NCBI GenBank assembly: GCA_903850725.1
Contig: CAINMG010000050.1
Location: 1 to 18,320 of the forward strand
Origin: Candidatus Staskawiczbacteria bacterium
GTDB taxonomy: Bacteria; Patescibacteriota; Minisyncoccia; Minisyncoccales; Staskawiczbacteraceae
Length of the DNA stretch: 18,320 nucleotides
Direction of reading: 5' to 3'
Made by a program: the position numbers and the translations under genes. The notes beneath the pieces were generated by a model. The model made no database searches. It worked only from the letters and a program-made list of their open reading frames with translations, and was not told the origin of the DNA. This document shows positions 1 to 6,463 of the stretch, piece after piece (position 1 is the stretch's first letter; each line of letters begins with the position of its first letter).

Positions 1-1725
1 AATACAATTTATTCTGTAAAAAGATTAATTGGAAGAAAATTTACTGATGCAGAAGTACAAAGAGATAAAAAATTAATGCCTTATGAAATAAGAGAATCAG
101 CTGACGGAGGAGTTGATGTAAAAATGGGGGACAAGTGGTTAAATCCTGCAGAAATTTCTGCTATGATTTTACAAAAATTAAAAGCTGATGCAGAGGCTAA
201 ACTTGGAGAGCCAATTACCGAAGCAATTATTACTTGCCCTGCATATTTTGATGACTCACAAAGAAAAGCCACTAAAATAGCAGGAGAAATTGCAGGATTT
301 AAAGTAGACAGAGTTATAAATGAACCAACTGCTGCAGCACTTGCATATGGATTAAATAAAAAGAAAGATGAAAAAATAGTAGTATATGATTTTGGTGGAG
401 GAACTTTTGATATTTCGGTTTTAGATGTTGGGGCAGATACTGTAGAAGTTAAAGCAACAGGTGGAGATACGCATTTGGGTGGAGATGATTTTGACCAAAG
501 AATTATGGATTGGGTTGTAGCTGAATTTAAAAAAGATAATGGGGTTGATTTATCAAAAGATAATTTAGCATTACAAAGGATTAAAGAAACAGCTGAAAAA
601 GCTAAAATTGAGTTATCTAGCAGCATGGAAGCTGAAATTAATTTACCATTTATAACTTCTGATGCTTCTGGTCCAAAACATTTATTACTTAAATTAACTA
701 GAGCTCAATTTGAATCAATGGTGCAAGATTATATAGATAAATCAATTGAACTTGTAAAAAGCACTTTAAAAGAAGCTGGACTAGAAACAAAAGATATTAA
801 TGAGATTGTAATGGTAGGAGGCCAAACAAGAATGCCAAAAATGACAGAAGAAGTGAAAAAACTTTTTGGCAAAGAACCAAACAAAGAAGTAAATCCAGAT
901 GAAGTGGTAGCAATTGGAGCTGCTGTTCAAGGTGGAATTTTGCAAGGTGATGTAAGAGATGTTTTGCTACTTGATGTAACTCCACTTTCACTTGGAATTG
1001 AAACAATGGGTGAAGTAAATACAATTTTAATTGCCAAAAATACAACGGTTCCTACAGCCAAAACTCAAGTATTTTCTACAGCAAGTGACAATCAAACTTC
1101 TGTTGATATTAAAGTTTTGCAAGGCGAGCGCCCAATGGCAAATGATAACAAGGTACTTGGCATATTTCGTCTTGATGGTATTCCACCAGCACCAAGAGGT
1201 TTGCCACAAGTTGAAGTAAGCTTTGATATTGATGCAAATGGAATTTTAAATGTATCAGCCAAAGACAAAGCCACAGGTAAAACTCAATCAATTAGAATTG
1301 AAGGTTCTACTGGTTTATCAAAAGATGAAATTGAAAGAATGAAAAAAGATGCAGAACTTCATGCAGAAGAAGATAAAAAGAAACAAGCTTTAATTGAAGT
1401 AAAAAATCAAGCTGAAGCTTTAATTTATACTTCTGAAAAAACTATCAAAGATGCAGGAGATAAAGTTTCTGAAGATTTAAAAAAACCAGTTACTGAAAAA
1501 ATTACTGCATTGAAAGATGCACAGAAAAGTGATAATATAGAAGATATTAAGAAAGCAACTGAAGAGCTTTCAACAGAAATTCAAAAAGTTGGAGCAGAGC
1601 TTTATAAACAAACTCCACCTCCAGCTGGCGAGCCAAATCCTTCTGAAAATCCAGAGCAAAAACCTGGAGATAAGAAAGATAACGAAGAGCCAAAAGCCGA
1701 AGAAGCCAAATTCACCGAGAAATAA
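1..1725 (+). CDS. dnaK: Molecular chaperone DnaK (Hsp70), 5' end outside the window
   Basis: ATP-dependent cytosolic Hsp70 chaperone that works with DnaJ and GrpE. The reading frame is open from base 1 (first residues NTIYSVKRLIGRKF, an internal DnaK motif), so the gene starts before the window; the ATG at 76 is internal. 574 residues are visible. The actin-like ATPase core is shown by VYDFGGGTFDISVLD, GGDTHLGGDDFD and the MVGGQTRMP motif. The substrate-binding domain contains DVTPLSLGIET, followed by a helical lid and a low-complexity tail rich in Pro, Glu and Lys. Roughly the first 70 residues of a usual DnaK are missing to the left. dnaJ is normally a near neighbour; here a small membrane gene and an insertion sequence separate the two. 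No terminator is seen for this strand. Identification is certain. Confidence 0.97.
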   Translation, partial: NTIYSVKRLIGRKFTDAEVQRDKKLMPYEIRESADGGVDVKMGDKWLNPAEISAMILQKLKADAEAKLGEPITEAIITCPAYFDDSQRKATKIAGEIAGFKVDRVINEPTAAALAYGLNKKKDEKIVVYDFGGGTFDISVLDVGADTVEVKATGGDTHLGGDDFDQRIMDWVVAEFKKDNGVDLSKDNLALQRIKETAEKAKIELSSSMEAEINLPFITSDASGPKHLLLKLTRAQFESMVQDYIDKSIELVKSTLKEAGLETKDINEIVMVGGQTRMPKMTEEVKKLFGKEPNKEVNPDEVVAIGAAVQGGILQGDVRDVLLLDVTPLSLGIETMGEVNTILIAKNTTVPTAKTQVFSTASDNQTSVDIKVLQGERPMANDNKVLGIFRLDGIPPAPRGLPQVEVSFDIDANGILNVSAKDKATGKTQSIRIEGSTGLSKDEIERMKKDAELHAEEDKKKQALIEVKNQAEALIYTSEKTIKDAGDKVSEDLKKPVTEKITALKDAQKSDNIEDIKKATEELSTEIQKVGAELYKQTPPPAGEPNPSENPEQKPGDKKDNEEPKAEEAKFTEK

Positions 1726-1733
1726 TTTTTTGT

Positions 1734-1775
1734 AAAAAAAATGAAACCCTTGCCGCGCATGTGCAGCAAGGGTTT
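1734..1775 (-). terminator. Intrinsic terminator of the minus-strand 61-aa membrane protein gene
   Basis: A 10-bp perfect stem (AAACCCTTGC at 1744-1753 with GCAAGGGTTT at 1766-1775) is followed on the minus strand, after CA, by seven Ts (1734-1740). The plus side has no T-run, so it serves the minus gene that stops at 1792 and not dnaK. Confidence 0.85.
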
Positions 1776-1791
1776 GAGGTCGGAATGATCG

Positions 1792-1977
1792 TCATCGTTT
1801 TGTCGTGATGACCATCCCGACTAACTGTACAACGCCACCGGCGATGAATAAAATCGCACCGCCGGCTTGGGCCAGCTGATTGCCGGCCGTGGTGACAAGT
1901 AAGTTAATGCCACCCGTGACCATCAGTATACCGACAAGGTAAACGATGGCACCCCCTATCCAGTTAAGAGTTTTCAT
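1792..1977 (-). CDS. Small two-helix membrane protein, 61 aa, unknown function
   Basis: The sequence starts MKTLNWIGGAIVYLVGILMV and holds two hydrophobic segments (about residues 6-29 and 36-57) joined by a short Gln/Asn-containing turn, ending in TTKR: a hairpin membrane protein with no recognised family. I chose the ATG at 1977 because AAAGGAG lies a few bases upstream; the longer frame from 2043 would place the start upstream of the promoter. A near-consensus promoter (1997-2025) and an intrinsic terminator flank it, so it is an independent transcription unit. It converges on dnaK and diverges from the transposase. Base composition is clearly richer in G+C than dnaK or dnaJ, which suggests a separate origin. 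Confidence 0.75.
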   Translation of the reverse strand: MKTLNWIGGAIVYLVGILMVTGGINLLVTTAGNQLAQAGGAILFIAGGVVQLVGMVITTKR

Positions 1978-1996
1978 ACGGTTCTCCTTTACTTGT

Positions 1997-2025
1997 TTTA
2001 TATCACAAATATTTAATCGTGTCAA
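1997..2025 (-). promoter_or_regulatory. Sigma70-type promoter of the 61-aa membrane protein gene
   Basis: Read on the minus strand: TTGACA (2020-2025), a 17-bp spacer, then TATAAA (1997-2002). The SD AAAGGAG and the ATG at 1977 follow directly. Near-consensus. Confidence 0.8.
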
Positions 2026-2046
2026 TGATATGCGCTGGTTCATATG

Positions 2047-2057
2047 ATATGATACAC
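2047..2057 (+). repeat. Left terminal inverted repeat of the IS
   Basis: ATATGATACAC, perfectly complementary to 3118-3128. It lies 22 bp from the -35 box of the divergent 61-aa gene. Confidence 0.7.
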
Positions 2058-2073
2058 CTACTCTTTAAAAATT

Positions 2074-3114
2074 ATGAAAGGAAGGTATAATGGACGGCAT
2101 ATGACAATATACGGATCAATACTGCCGGGAGCAAGAGCTATTGCTTGGTCTTCTTACCTGACAGACAAACTAACAGATCAAGCAAAACATAGGTTAAAGA
2201 TTTTGGACTGGCATAAAGCAAACGGTAAAAATTCGTCGCTCACTGCTCGCCATTTCGGAATTGGAAGAATGACTTTGCATAGATGGCAAACAAGGTTTAA
2301 GAAATTTGGAATACTGGGGTTAAACGAATTGTCTAAAAAACCAAAGAATGTAAGAAGACCAACTACGACATGGCAAATTGTTTCTCGAGTTGTGGAGCTT
2401 CGCAAACAATATCCAGCTTGGTCAAAACATAAGTTGTCGGCAATTGTAAAACGAGAAGGAATGATTGTTTCCGAAAGTACAGTAGGTAGAATATTAAAAA
2501 GAAAAAACTTAATTGATAAAAAGATTTCAAGGAAAAGAAGAAAATCTGCACTGCATCCTAAAGCTAGATTTCCTAAGGGATTGCATATAAATTGTGAAGG
2601 CCAAATGATTCAAATGGACACAAAGTACATTATGCTTACTGGAGGTCAGAAATTCTATCAGTTTACAGCTATTGATGTGCTTGGTAAAAGAAGAGTGTTG
2701 AGAGCTTATGCTTCTCAATCTTCACGCAATGGAGCTTTGTTTTTAAAGGAATGTATTGCATCGTTTCCTTTTCCGATATTAGCTGTGCAAACGGATAACG
2801 GAGCACCATTTCAAAAAGAGTTTGATAAGTTATGCAAAGAATTAAATTTACCACATTACTATACTTATCCAAGGTCACCCAAGCAAAACACTTATGTTGA
2901 AAATTCACACGGATCAGATGAAAGAGAGTTTTACCAGCAAGGCAATGTTAGCTCAATACTTTCCGAGATGCAAAAGAAAATTAGTGAACGAGAATATGTT
3001 TGGAACAACTTTAGACCACACGAAGCGCTCGGTCAACTTACTCCGGCAGAGTACTCGCAAAAGATAAAAAACTATGGCCTACCAACCAAAAACGTTATCG
3101 TATTACAAACTTAA
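2074..3114 (+). CDS. IS481-like transposase with rve/DDE integrase core
   Basis: DNA transposase that cuts and joins the IS ends. 346 aa from the first ATG; a start at 2101 (MTIYGSILPG) is also likely, because a TATAAT box lies at 2086-2091. An N-terminal helix-turn-helix region (about residues 50-80, TARHFGIGRMTLHRWQ) is followed by a basic linker and the integrase core. The catalytic triad is visible as D182 (QMDTKY), D241 (VQTDNGAPF) and E276 (YVENSHGSDE), with D241 and E276 35 residues apart (DD35E spacing). The C-terminal WNNFRPHEALGQLTPAEY motif is typical of rve transposases. The frame is intact, so the protein may be active. Composition is intermediate between the AT-rich host genes and the GC-richer orphans. 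Confidence 0.92.
   Translation: MKGRYNGRHMTIYGSILPGARAIAWSSYLTDKLTDQAKHRLKILDWHKANGKNSSLTARHFGIGRMTLHRWQTRFKKFGILGLNELSKKPKNVRRPTTTWQIVSRVVELRKQYPAWSKHKLSAIVKREGMIVSESTVGRILKRKNLIDKKISRKRRKSALHPKARFPKGLHINCEGQMIQMDTKYIMLTGGQKFYQFTAIDVLGKRRVLRAYASQSSRNGALFLKECIASFPFPILAVQTDNGAPFQKEFDKLCKELNLPHYYTYPRSPKQNTYVENSHGSDEREFYQQGNVSSILSEMQKKISEREYVWNNFRPHEALGQLTPAEYSQKIKNYGLPTKNVIVLQT
2086..2091 (+). promoter_or_regulatory. Possible -10 box of the transposase
   Basis: TATAAT at 2086-2091 with TTTAAA at 2064-2069 as a weak -35 (16-bp spacer). It lies inside the longest transposase frame, so if used, translation would begin at the ATG at 2101 and not at 2074. Confidence 0.4.
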
Positions 3115-3117
3115 CAA

Positions 3118-3128
3118 GTGTATCATAT
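3118..3128 (+). repeat. Right terminal inverted repeat of the IS
   Basis: GTGTATCATAT, perfectly complementary to 2047-2057, beginning 4 bp after the transposase stop codon. Confidence 0.7.
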
Positions 3129-3145
3129 GTATCTGAACCTAGACA

Positions 3146-3154
3146 TGATAAAAT
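3146..3154 (+). promoter_or_regulatory. Extended -10 promoter of dnaJ, predicted leaderless
   Basis: TG-A-TAAAAT (3146-3154) followed by exactly six bases and the dnaJ ATG at 3161. Normal spacing from a -10 box puts transcription start on or next to the ATG. There is no SD. The same geometry is seen at 7524-7541 and 15130-15147. Confidence 0.6.
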
Positions 3155-3160
3155 AAAACT

Positions 3161-4267
3161 ATGGATTATTACGAACTTCTTGGTATATCTAAAACAGCAA
3201 GTCAAGATGAGATAAAAAAAGCATTTCACAAACTTGCTCATAAGCATCATCCAGATAAAGGTGGAGATGAAAAGAAATTTAAAGAGATAAATGAAGCTTA
3301 TCAGGTGCTTTCTGATACACAAAAAAGACAACAATATGACCAATTTGGTAGAACATTTGATCAAGCAGGCGCAGGTGGACAAGGCTTTAATGGGCAAGGT
3401 TTTGATTTTAATTGGGCTTGGGGTAATGGCAGACAAAACCAAGAAATGGAATTTGATTATGAAGATCTAGGTTCTGTTTTTGGGGATTTGTTTGGATTTG
3501 GTGGAGGTGCAAGAAAATCAAACAGGAAAGACAATAGAAAAGGCAAAGACATTCAAGTTGATATTGAAATAAATTTACAAGACACATTAAAAGAAATAAA
3601 TAAAAAATTTAATTTAAATAAATTTGTCACATGCCAAAGATGTGTTGGTAATGGAGCAGAGCCTGGAACAAAAATAAAAGAATGTTTTTCTTGTAGAGGC
3701 ACAGGCCAAGTTCAACAAGTTAAAAAAACAATGTTTGGCTCATATACATCAGTGGGAGTTTGTCCTGCTTGCAAGGGTGAGGGAAATAGCCCAGAAAAAG
3801 ATTGTAATGTTTGTAAAGGTGAAGGCAGAATAAAAGCCAATGAAGAAATAGAAATTACAATTCCATCTGGAGTGGATTCTAATCAAATTATTAAAGTTGA
3901 AGGTAAAGGAGAGGCAGGCAAAAAAGCAGGAAAAGCCGGAGCGCTTTATGTGAGAATTTTTGTAAAAGAAAATCCTGTATTTATAAGAAGAGCAGATGAT
4001 TTGTTTATGCAGCAGCAAATTACTTTTTCTCAAGCTGTGTTGGGTTCTGAAATTGAAATACCTGTAATCGAGGGGAGCAAAATTTTATTAACAATACCAG
4101 AAGGAACAGAATCTGGAAAAGTGTTAAGAATTTCGGGCAAAGGAATTCCACATTTTCAGAGCAATAGCAGGGGTAACTTATATGTGGAACTTAAAATAAA
4201 AACTCCTAAAAAATTAAGCAAAGAACAGAGAAGCGCATTGGAAGACTTGAAAAAGCAAGGATTATAG
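3161..4267 (+). CDS. dnaJ: Molecular chaperone DnaJ (Hsp40), type I
   Basis: Co-chaperone that delivers unfolded substrates to DnaK and stimulates its ATPase. 368 aa, normal length. The J domain is at residues 1-65 with the HPD tripeptide at 30-32. A Gly/Phe-rich region follows (about 65-118). The four zinc-finger repeats are C158xxCVGNG, C175xxCRGTG, C201xxCKGEG and C215xxCKGEG. A C-terminal substrate-binding beta domain completes it. The start is fixed by MDYYELLGIS, the usual DnaJ N-terminus. No SD precedes it; an extended -10 box lies six bases upstream of the ATG. The IS has inserted just upstream, so dnaJ is now transcriptionally separate from dnaK. The promoter of tRNA-Lys begins within its last codons. 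Confidence 0.98.
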   Translation: MDYYELLGISKTASQDEIKKAFHKLAHKHHPDKGGDEKKFKEINEAYQVLSDTQKRQQYDQFGRTFDQAGAGGQGFNGQGFDFNWAWGNGRQNQEMEFDYEDLGSVFGDLFGFGGGARKSNRKDNRKGKDIQVDIEINLQDTLKEINKKFNLNKFVTCQRCVGNGAEPGTKIKECFSCRGTGQVQQVKKTMFGSYTSVGVCPACKGEGNSPEKDCNVCKGEGRIKANEEIEITIPSGVDSNQIIKVEGKGEAGKKAGKAGALYVRIFVKENPVFIRRADDLFMQQQITFSQAVLGSEIEIPVIEGSKILLTIPEGTESGKVLRISGKGIPHFQSNSRGNLYVELKIKTPKKLSKEQRSALEDLKKQGL

Positions 4268-4275
4268 GTTATAAT
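4247..4275 (+). promoter_or_regulatory. Promoter of tRNA-Lys
   Basis: TTGAAA (4247-4252), a 17-bp spacer, TATAAT (4270-4275). The -35 lies inside the 3' end of dnaJ. Transcription would start only a few bases before the mature tRNA 5' end at 4285. Confidence 0.75.
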
Positions 4276-4284
4276 ATTTGTAAA

Positions 4285-4357
4285 GCTCTTGTAGCTCAAT
4301 TGGTAGAGCAGATCCCTTTTAAGGATAAGGTTCTGGGTTCGATTCCCAGCGAGAGCA
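4285..4357 (+). tRNA. tRNA-Lys (anticodon TTT)
   Basis: Full cloverleaf. The acceptor GCTCTTG (4285-4291) pairs with CGAGAGC (4350-4356, one G-U pair). The D stem is GCTC/GAGC. The anticodon stem GATCC/GGATA has four good pairs and a G-A mismatch at 27-43, with loop CTTTTAA carrying anticodon TTT. The variable loop is AGGTT. The T arm is CTGGG-TTCGATT-CCCAG and the discriminator is A4357. CCA is not encoded (CAA follows), so it must be added enzymatically. Confidence 0.95.
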
Positions 4358-4404
4358 CAATGTCGTGATTTTCTTCTGTGATTTTTTGCTCATTTTAGAG
4401 AAAG

Positions 4405-4485
4405 ATGAAAATGGAAACACTTCTAGCAATATTAGAAATTGTCAAAGATTGTTTTGACAGATTGTTTCATCGTTTTATGCACTAA
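4405..4485 (+). CDS. Possible 26-aa small protein or leader peptide
   Basis: A short frame begins MKMETLLAILEIVKDCFDRL and continues HRFMH. It could form one amphipathic helix. It stops exactly where a terminator hairpin begins (4484), which is the main reason to list it. The upstream AGAGAAAG is a poor SD and no clear promoter is seen. It may simply be chance within the spacer between the two tRNA genes. Confidence 0.25.
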   Translation: MKMETLLAILEIVKDCFDRLFHRFMH

Positions 4486-4519
4486 TCCCTGTCAACTCGG
4501 TGCCGGGGATTGTTTTTTT
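4484..4519 (+). terminator. Probable intrinsic terminator between the two tRNA genes
   Basis: AATCCC (4484-4489) pairs with GGGATT (4506-4511), with one further G-C pair across a mismatch and a long loop. Then G and seven Ts (4513-4519). It probably ends the tRNA-Lys transcript or the small ORF before it. Confidence 0.6.
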
Positions 4520-4537
4520 ACAAAAAATTTGTATAAT
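4510..4537 (+). promoter_or_regulatory. Promoter of tRNA-Ala
   Basis: Perfect TATAAT (4532-4537) with a weak TTGTTT (4510-4515) 16 bp upstream, overlapping the T-run of the preceding terminator. The 5' leader to the tRNA is about 55 nt and contains a small GTCGC/GCGAC hairpin (4561-4573). Confidence 0.55.
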
Positions 4538-4597
4538 ATATTTATGTTCGTTAAATGTTCGTCGCTTCGCGACATAAGTGTTCGCTTCGCTCCCTTA

Positions 4598-4668
4598 GGG
4601 CCCATAGTAAATCGGTATTACGCCTCCATGGCATGGAGGAGGGCCGGGTTCGATTCCCGGTGGGTCCA
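4598..4668 (+). tRNA. tRNA-Ala (anticodon GGC)
   Basis: Full cloverleaf. The acceptor GGGCCCA (4598-4604) pairs with TGGGTCC (4661-4667) and contains the G3-U70 wobble that identifies alanine tRNAs. The D stem is GTAA/TTAC. The anticodon stem CCTCC/GGAGG has loop ATGGCAT with anticodon GGC. The T arm is CCGGG-TTCGATT-CCCGG and the discriminator is A. CCA is not encoded. The GGC anticodon reads GCC/GCU codons. Confidence 0.96.
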
Positions 4669-4676
4669 CAGAATTT

Positions 4677-4706
4677 AAGCCACGATAAATTCGTGGCTTT
4701 ATTTTA
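4677..4706 (+). terminator. Intrinsic terminator after tRNA-Ala
   Basis: AAGCCACGA (4677-4685) pairs perfectly with TCGTGGCTT (4691-4699), loop TAAAT, followed by TATTTT. Confidence 0.85.
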
Positions 4707-4789
4707 TAAAATATTGTTTAATGAAATTATTTCTGATATAGTTAAGTTGTGCAGAGTTGTAAATAGACTTTTAGGCTATACTATGCTAT

Positions 4790-4820
4790 TATAATTCTAT
4801 ATTATGTTAAAAATAACATA
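4790..4820 (+). promoter_or_regulatory. Possible -10 box and operator of the AbiE pair
   Basis: TATAAT at 4790-4795 is followed by a perfect inverted repeat TATGTTA-AAAA-TAACATA (4803-4820) and a smaller one, AGTTT/AAACT (4820-4835), before the ATG at 4843. AbiEi antitoxins are known to repress their own promoter by binding inverted repeats, so these are operator candidates. No convincing -35 is visible. Confidence 0.45.
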
Positions 4821-4842
4821 GTTTAGAAACAAACTAACAATT

Positions 4843-5457
4843 ATGCAATTTACTGAGTTTAAGCAACAATTGAACAATTTTGTAGTTTTTGACCTTCAAG
4901 ATATACGAAAGATTGAAGTAGATTTTGATTTACGTAGATTATCGGAATGGCAAGACAGTGGCTACATTAAAATTGTAAGAAGGGGATATTACATTTTTTC
5001 CGATTTAGAAATAAATGAGCAAGTCTTGTTTTTAATTGCTAACAATATCTATGAGCCATCTTATGTTTCCTGTGAAATGGCATTGTCTTTTTACGGTCTA
5101 ATACCAGAGGGTGTTTATTCTGTAACTTCAATTTCAAGTAAAAAGACAAGTAAGTTTAAGACACTTATTGCCGAGTTTTCATATCGCAAGGTAAAGCCAG
5201 AATTATTTTTTGGGTATAAGTTAATGACAGTTGGTAATCAGCAATACAAAATTGCAGAAATAGAAAAGACGGTTTTAGATTATTTGTATTTAAACCCGCA
5301 AATGCAAAATGAGGCAAACTTTTCAGAGTGGAGGTTTAACGCTCAAGATTTTTTAGCAAAGGCAAACTTGGAGAAGTTTAATAAATATTTAAAGGTTTTT
5401 GGTAGCAAGCAATTAAACAAGCGAGCAGAAAAGTTTTTAAAATTTATTAAGCAATAG
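4843..5457 (+). CDS. AbiEi-family antitoxin of a type IV toxin-antitoxin system
   Basis: Transcriptional repressor and antitoxin of the AbiE system, 204 aa. The N-terminal part (about residues 1-75) fits the AbiEi winged-helix layout, with RRLSEWQDSGYIKIVRRGYYIFSD split over recognition helix and wing. The middle (ANNIYEPSYVSCEMALSFYG, then IPEGVYSVTSIS) is the conserved AbiEi core. The KIAEIEKTVLDYLYL motif is characteristic of the family. The call is supported by the AbiEii toxin gene starting five bases after the stop, which implies one operon. No SD precedes the ATG. The inverted repeats just upstream are plausible autoregulatory sites. It lies next to tRNA genes, a common place for defence cargo. 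Confidence 0.85.
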   Translation: MQFTEFKQQLNNFVVFDLQDIRKIEVDFDLRRLSEWQDSGYIKIVRRGYYIFSDLEINEQVLFLIANNIYEPSYVSCEMALSFYGLIPEGVYSVTSISSKKTSKFKTLIAEFSYRKVKPELFFGYKLMTVGNQQYKIAEIEKTVLDYLYLNPQMQNEANFSEWRFNAQDFLAKANLEKFNKYLKVFGSKQLNKRAEKFLKFIKQ

Positions 5458-5462
5458 AAATT

Positions 5463-6239
5463 ATGTTAACTTTACAGCAAATAGAAAATCAGTATCCAGG
5501 AAACTTGCAACCATTTAAGCGTGGAATTTTACGTGAATATTTACAATACAAAATTTTAGAGATTATTTTTTCATCAAAATTTGCTAGCAAGCTTTCTTTT
5601 ATGGGTGGCACAGTTTTAAGACTGGTTTATGGAAATACAAGATTTTCAGAGGATTTGGATTTTGATAATTTTGGATTAACGGAAAATGAATTTGATGAAT
5701 TATCTCTAGTAATTAAGAGTGGTCTAGAATCACAGGGTTTAAAAACAGAAATTAACACAGTTGCTAAAGGCGCATTTAGATGCAACATTAGGCTACCTGA
5801 AATTTTGTTTGCTAATCAGCTTTCACCATATAAGGAAGAAAAGATTTTAATCCAAGTTGATTCATTTGCTCAAAATTTTAATTACAAGCCAGACAAAAAA
5901 AGTTTAAACAAATTTGATGTGTTTTGTGAAATTTTTACAACTCCGCCAGACATCCTGTTATCTCAAAAAATTTATGCAATCTTTAATCGCAAAAGAGCAA
6001 AAGGAAGAGATTTTTATGACATTGTGTTTTTACTTTCTTTTGCCAGGCCCAATTATGAATATTTAAAACAAAAAATAGATGTAATTTCACCAGAAGAGTT
6101 AAAACAAAAAGTAGCTTTACTTTGCGGTGAATTAAACTTTGAAGAAATAGCGCAGGATGCCGAACCATTTTTATTTTCACCACAAGATAGTAAAAAGATT
6201 AAGTCATTTGTTGATTACTTTAAGCAAGTTAATTTATAA
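5463..6239 (+). CDS. AbiEii-family nucleotidyltransferase toxin
   Basis: Toxin of the AbiE type IV system, 258 aa, in the DNA polymerase beta-like nucleotidyltransferase superfamily. Characterised relatives transfer nucleotides to tRNA 3' ends and arrest growth during phage attack. The diagnostic motifs are intact: GGTVLRLVYG (48-57) followed by FSEDLDFD (61-68) with the catalytic acidic pair, K169 in LLSQKIYAIF, and KGRDFYDI (180-187). It follows the AbiEi gene by five bases with no SD, so translation is probably coupled. A terminator follows at 6343. With active-site residues present, it is probably functional. The exact substrate here is unknown. Confidence 0.9.
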   Translation: MLTLQQIENQYPGNLQPFKRGILREYLQYKILEIIFSSKFASKLSFMGGTVLRLVYGNTRFSEDLDFDNFGLTENEFDELSLVIKSGLESQGLKTEINTVAKGAFRCNIRLPEILFANQLSPYKEEKILIQVDSFAQNFNYKPDKKSLNKFDVFCEIFTTPPDILLSQKIYAIFNRKRAKGRDFYDIVFLLSFARPNYEYLKQKIDVISPEELKQKVALLCGELNFEEIAQDAEPFLFSPQDSKKIKSFVDYFKQVNL

Positions 6240-6342
6240 TTTTTGGGAAGCAATTTGGATAGCTCGTTAATGCTAAATCTTATTTGATTTACTTGACTGG
6301 GTAGTTCTAAAAGCCAACCCAATAGTCCACAAATTTATTGTG

Positions 6343-6367
6343 CGACAAATTGAATTTGTCGTTTTTT
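6343..6367 (+). terminator. Intrinsic terminator of the AbiE operon
   Basis: CGACAAAT (6343-6350) pairs with ATTTGTCG (6354-6361), followed at once by six Ts (6362-6367). Confidence 0.85.
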
Positions 6368-6368
6368 G

Positions 6369-6399
6369 TTGACAAAAATGTAAATTGTAATAGTATAAA
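6369..6399 (+). promoter_or_regulatory. Promoter of the 329-aa orphan gene
   Basis: A perfect TTGACA (6369-6374) starts one base after the AbiE terminator T-run. The best -10 is TATAAA at 6394-6399 (19-bp spacer) or TAGTAT at 6391-6396 (16 bp). The leader then contains a TGCCC/GGGCA hairpin (6415-6433) before the SD. Confidence 0.55.
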
Positions 6400-6463
6400 A
6401 TTAGTTCGTTTCACTGCCCTAAGTAACTGGGCATAGTTGTCACTCTTGTTGGAGGTTAGAATC

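Larger units (their letters stand above)
2047..3128 (+). mobile_element. IS481-like insertion sequence between dnaK and dnaJ
   Basis: One transposase gene is bracketed by a perfect 11-bp inverted repeat, ATATGATACAC (2047-2057) and GTGTATCATAT (3118-3128). The element is about 1.08 kb, normal for a single-ORF IS. A target duplication cannot be fixed because the flanks are AT-rich and partly palindromic; trimming the ends to TGATACAC leaves only a possible TA duplication. The element looks intact, since the transposase frame is unbroken and the catalytic residues are present. It lies directly upstream of dnaJ, whose -10 box is 18 bp beyond the right repeat. Family assignment to IS481 rests on the transposase architecture and is tentative. 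Confidence 0.75.

Noticed and set aside
81..626. 181-codon frame antisense to dnaK
   Set aside because: It mirrors the codon structure of the strongly conserved dnaK frame, a usual shadow in AT-rich genes; no promoter or SD is seen.
4439..4794. Two plus-strand frames of 79 codons around the second tRNA
   Set aside because: Both run through the complete tRNA-Ala gene and at least one terminator; neither has an SD or protein-like composition.
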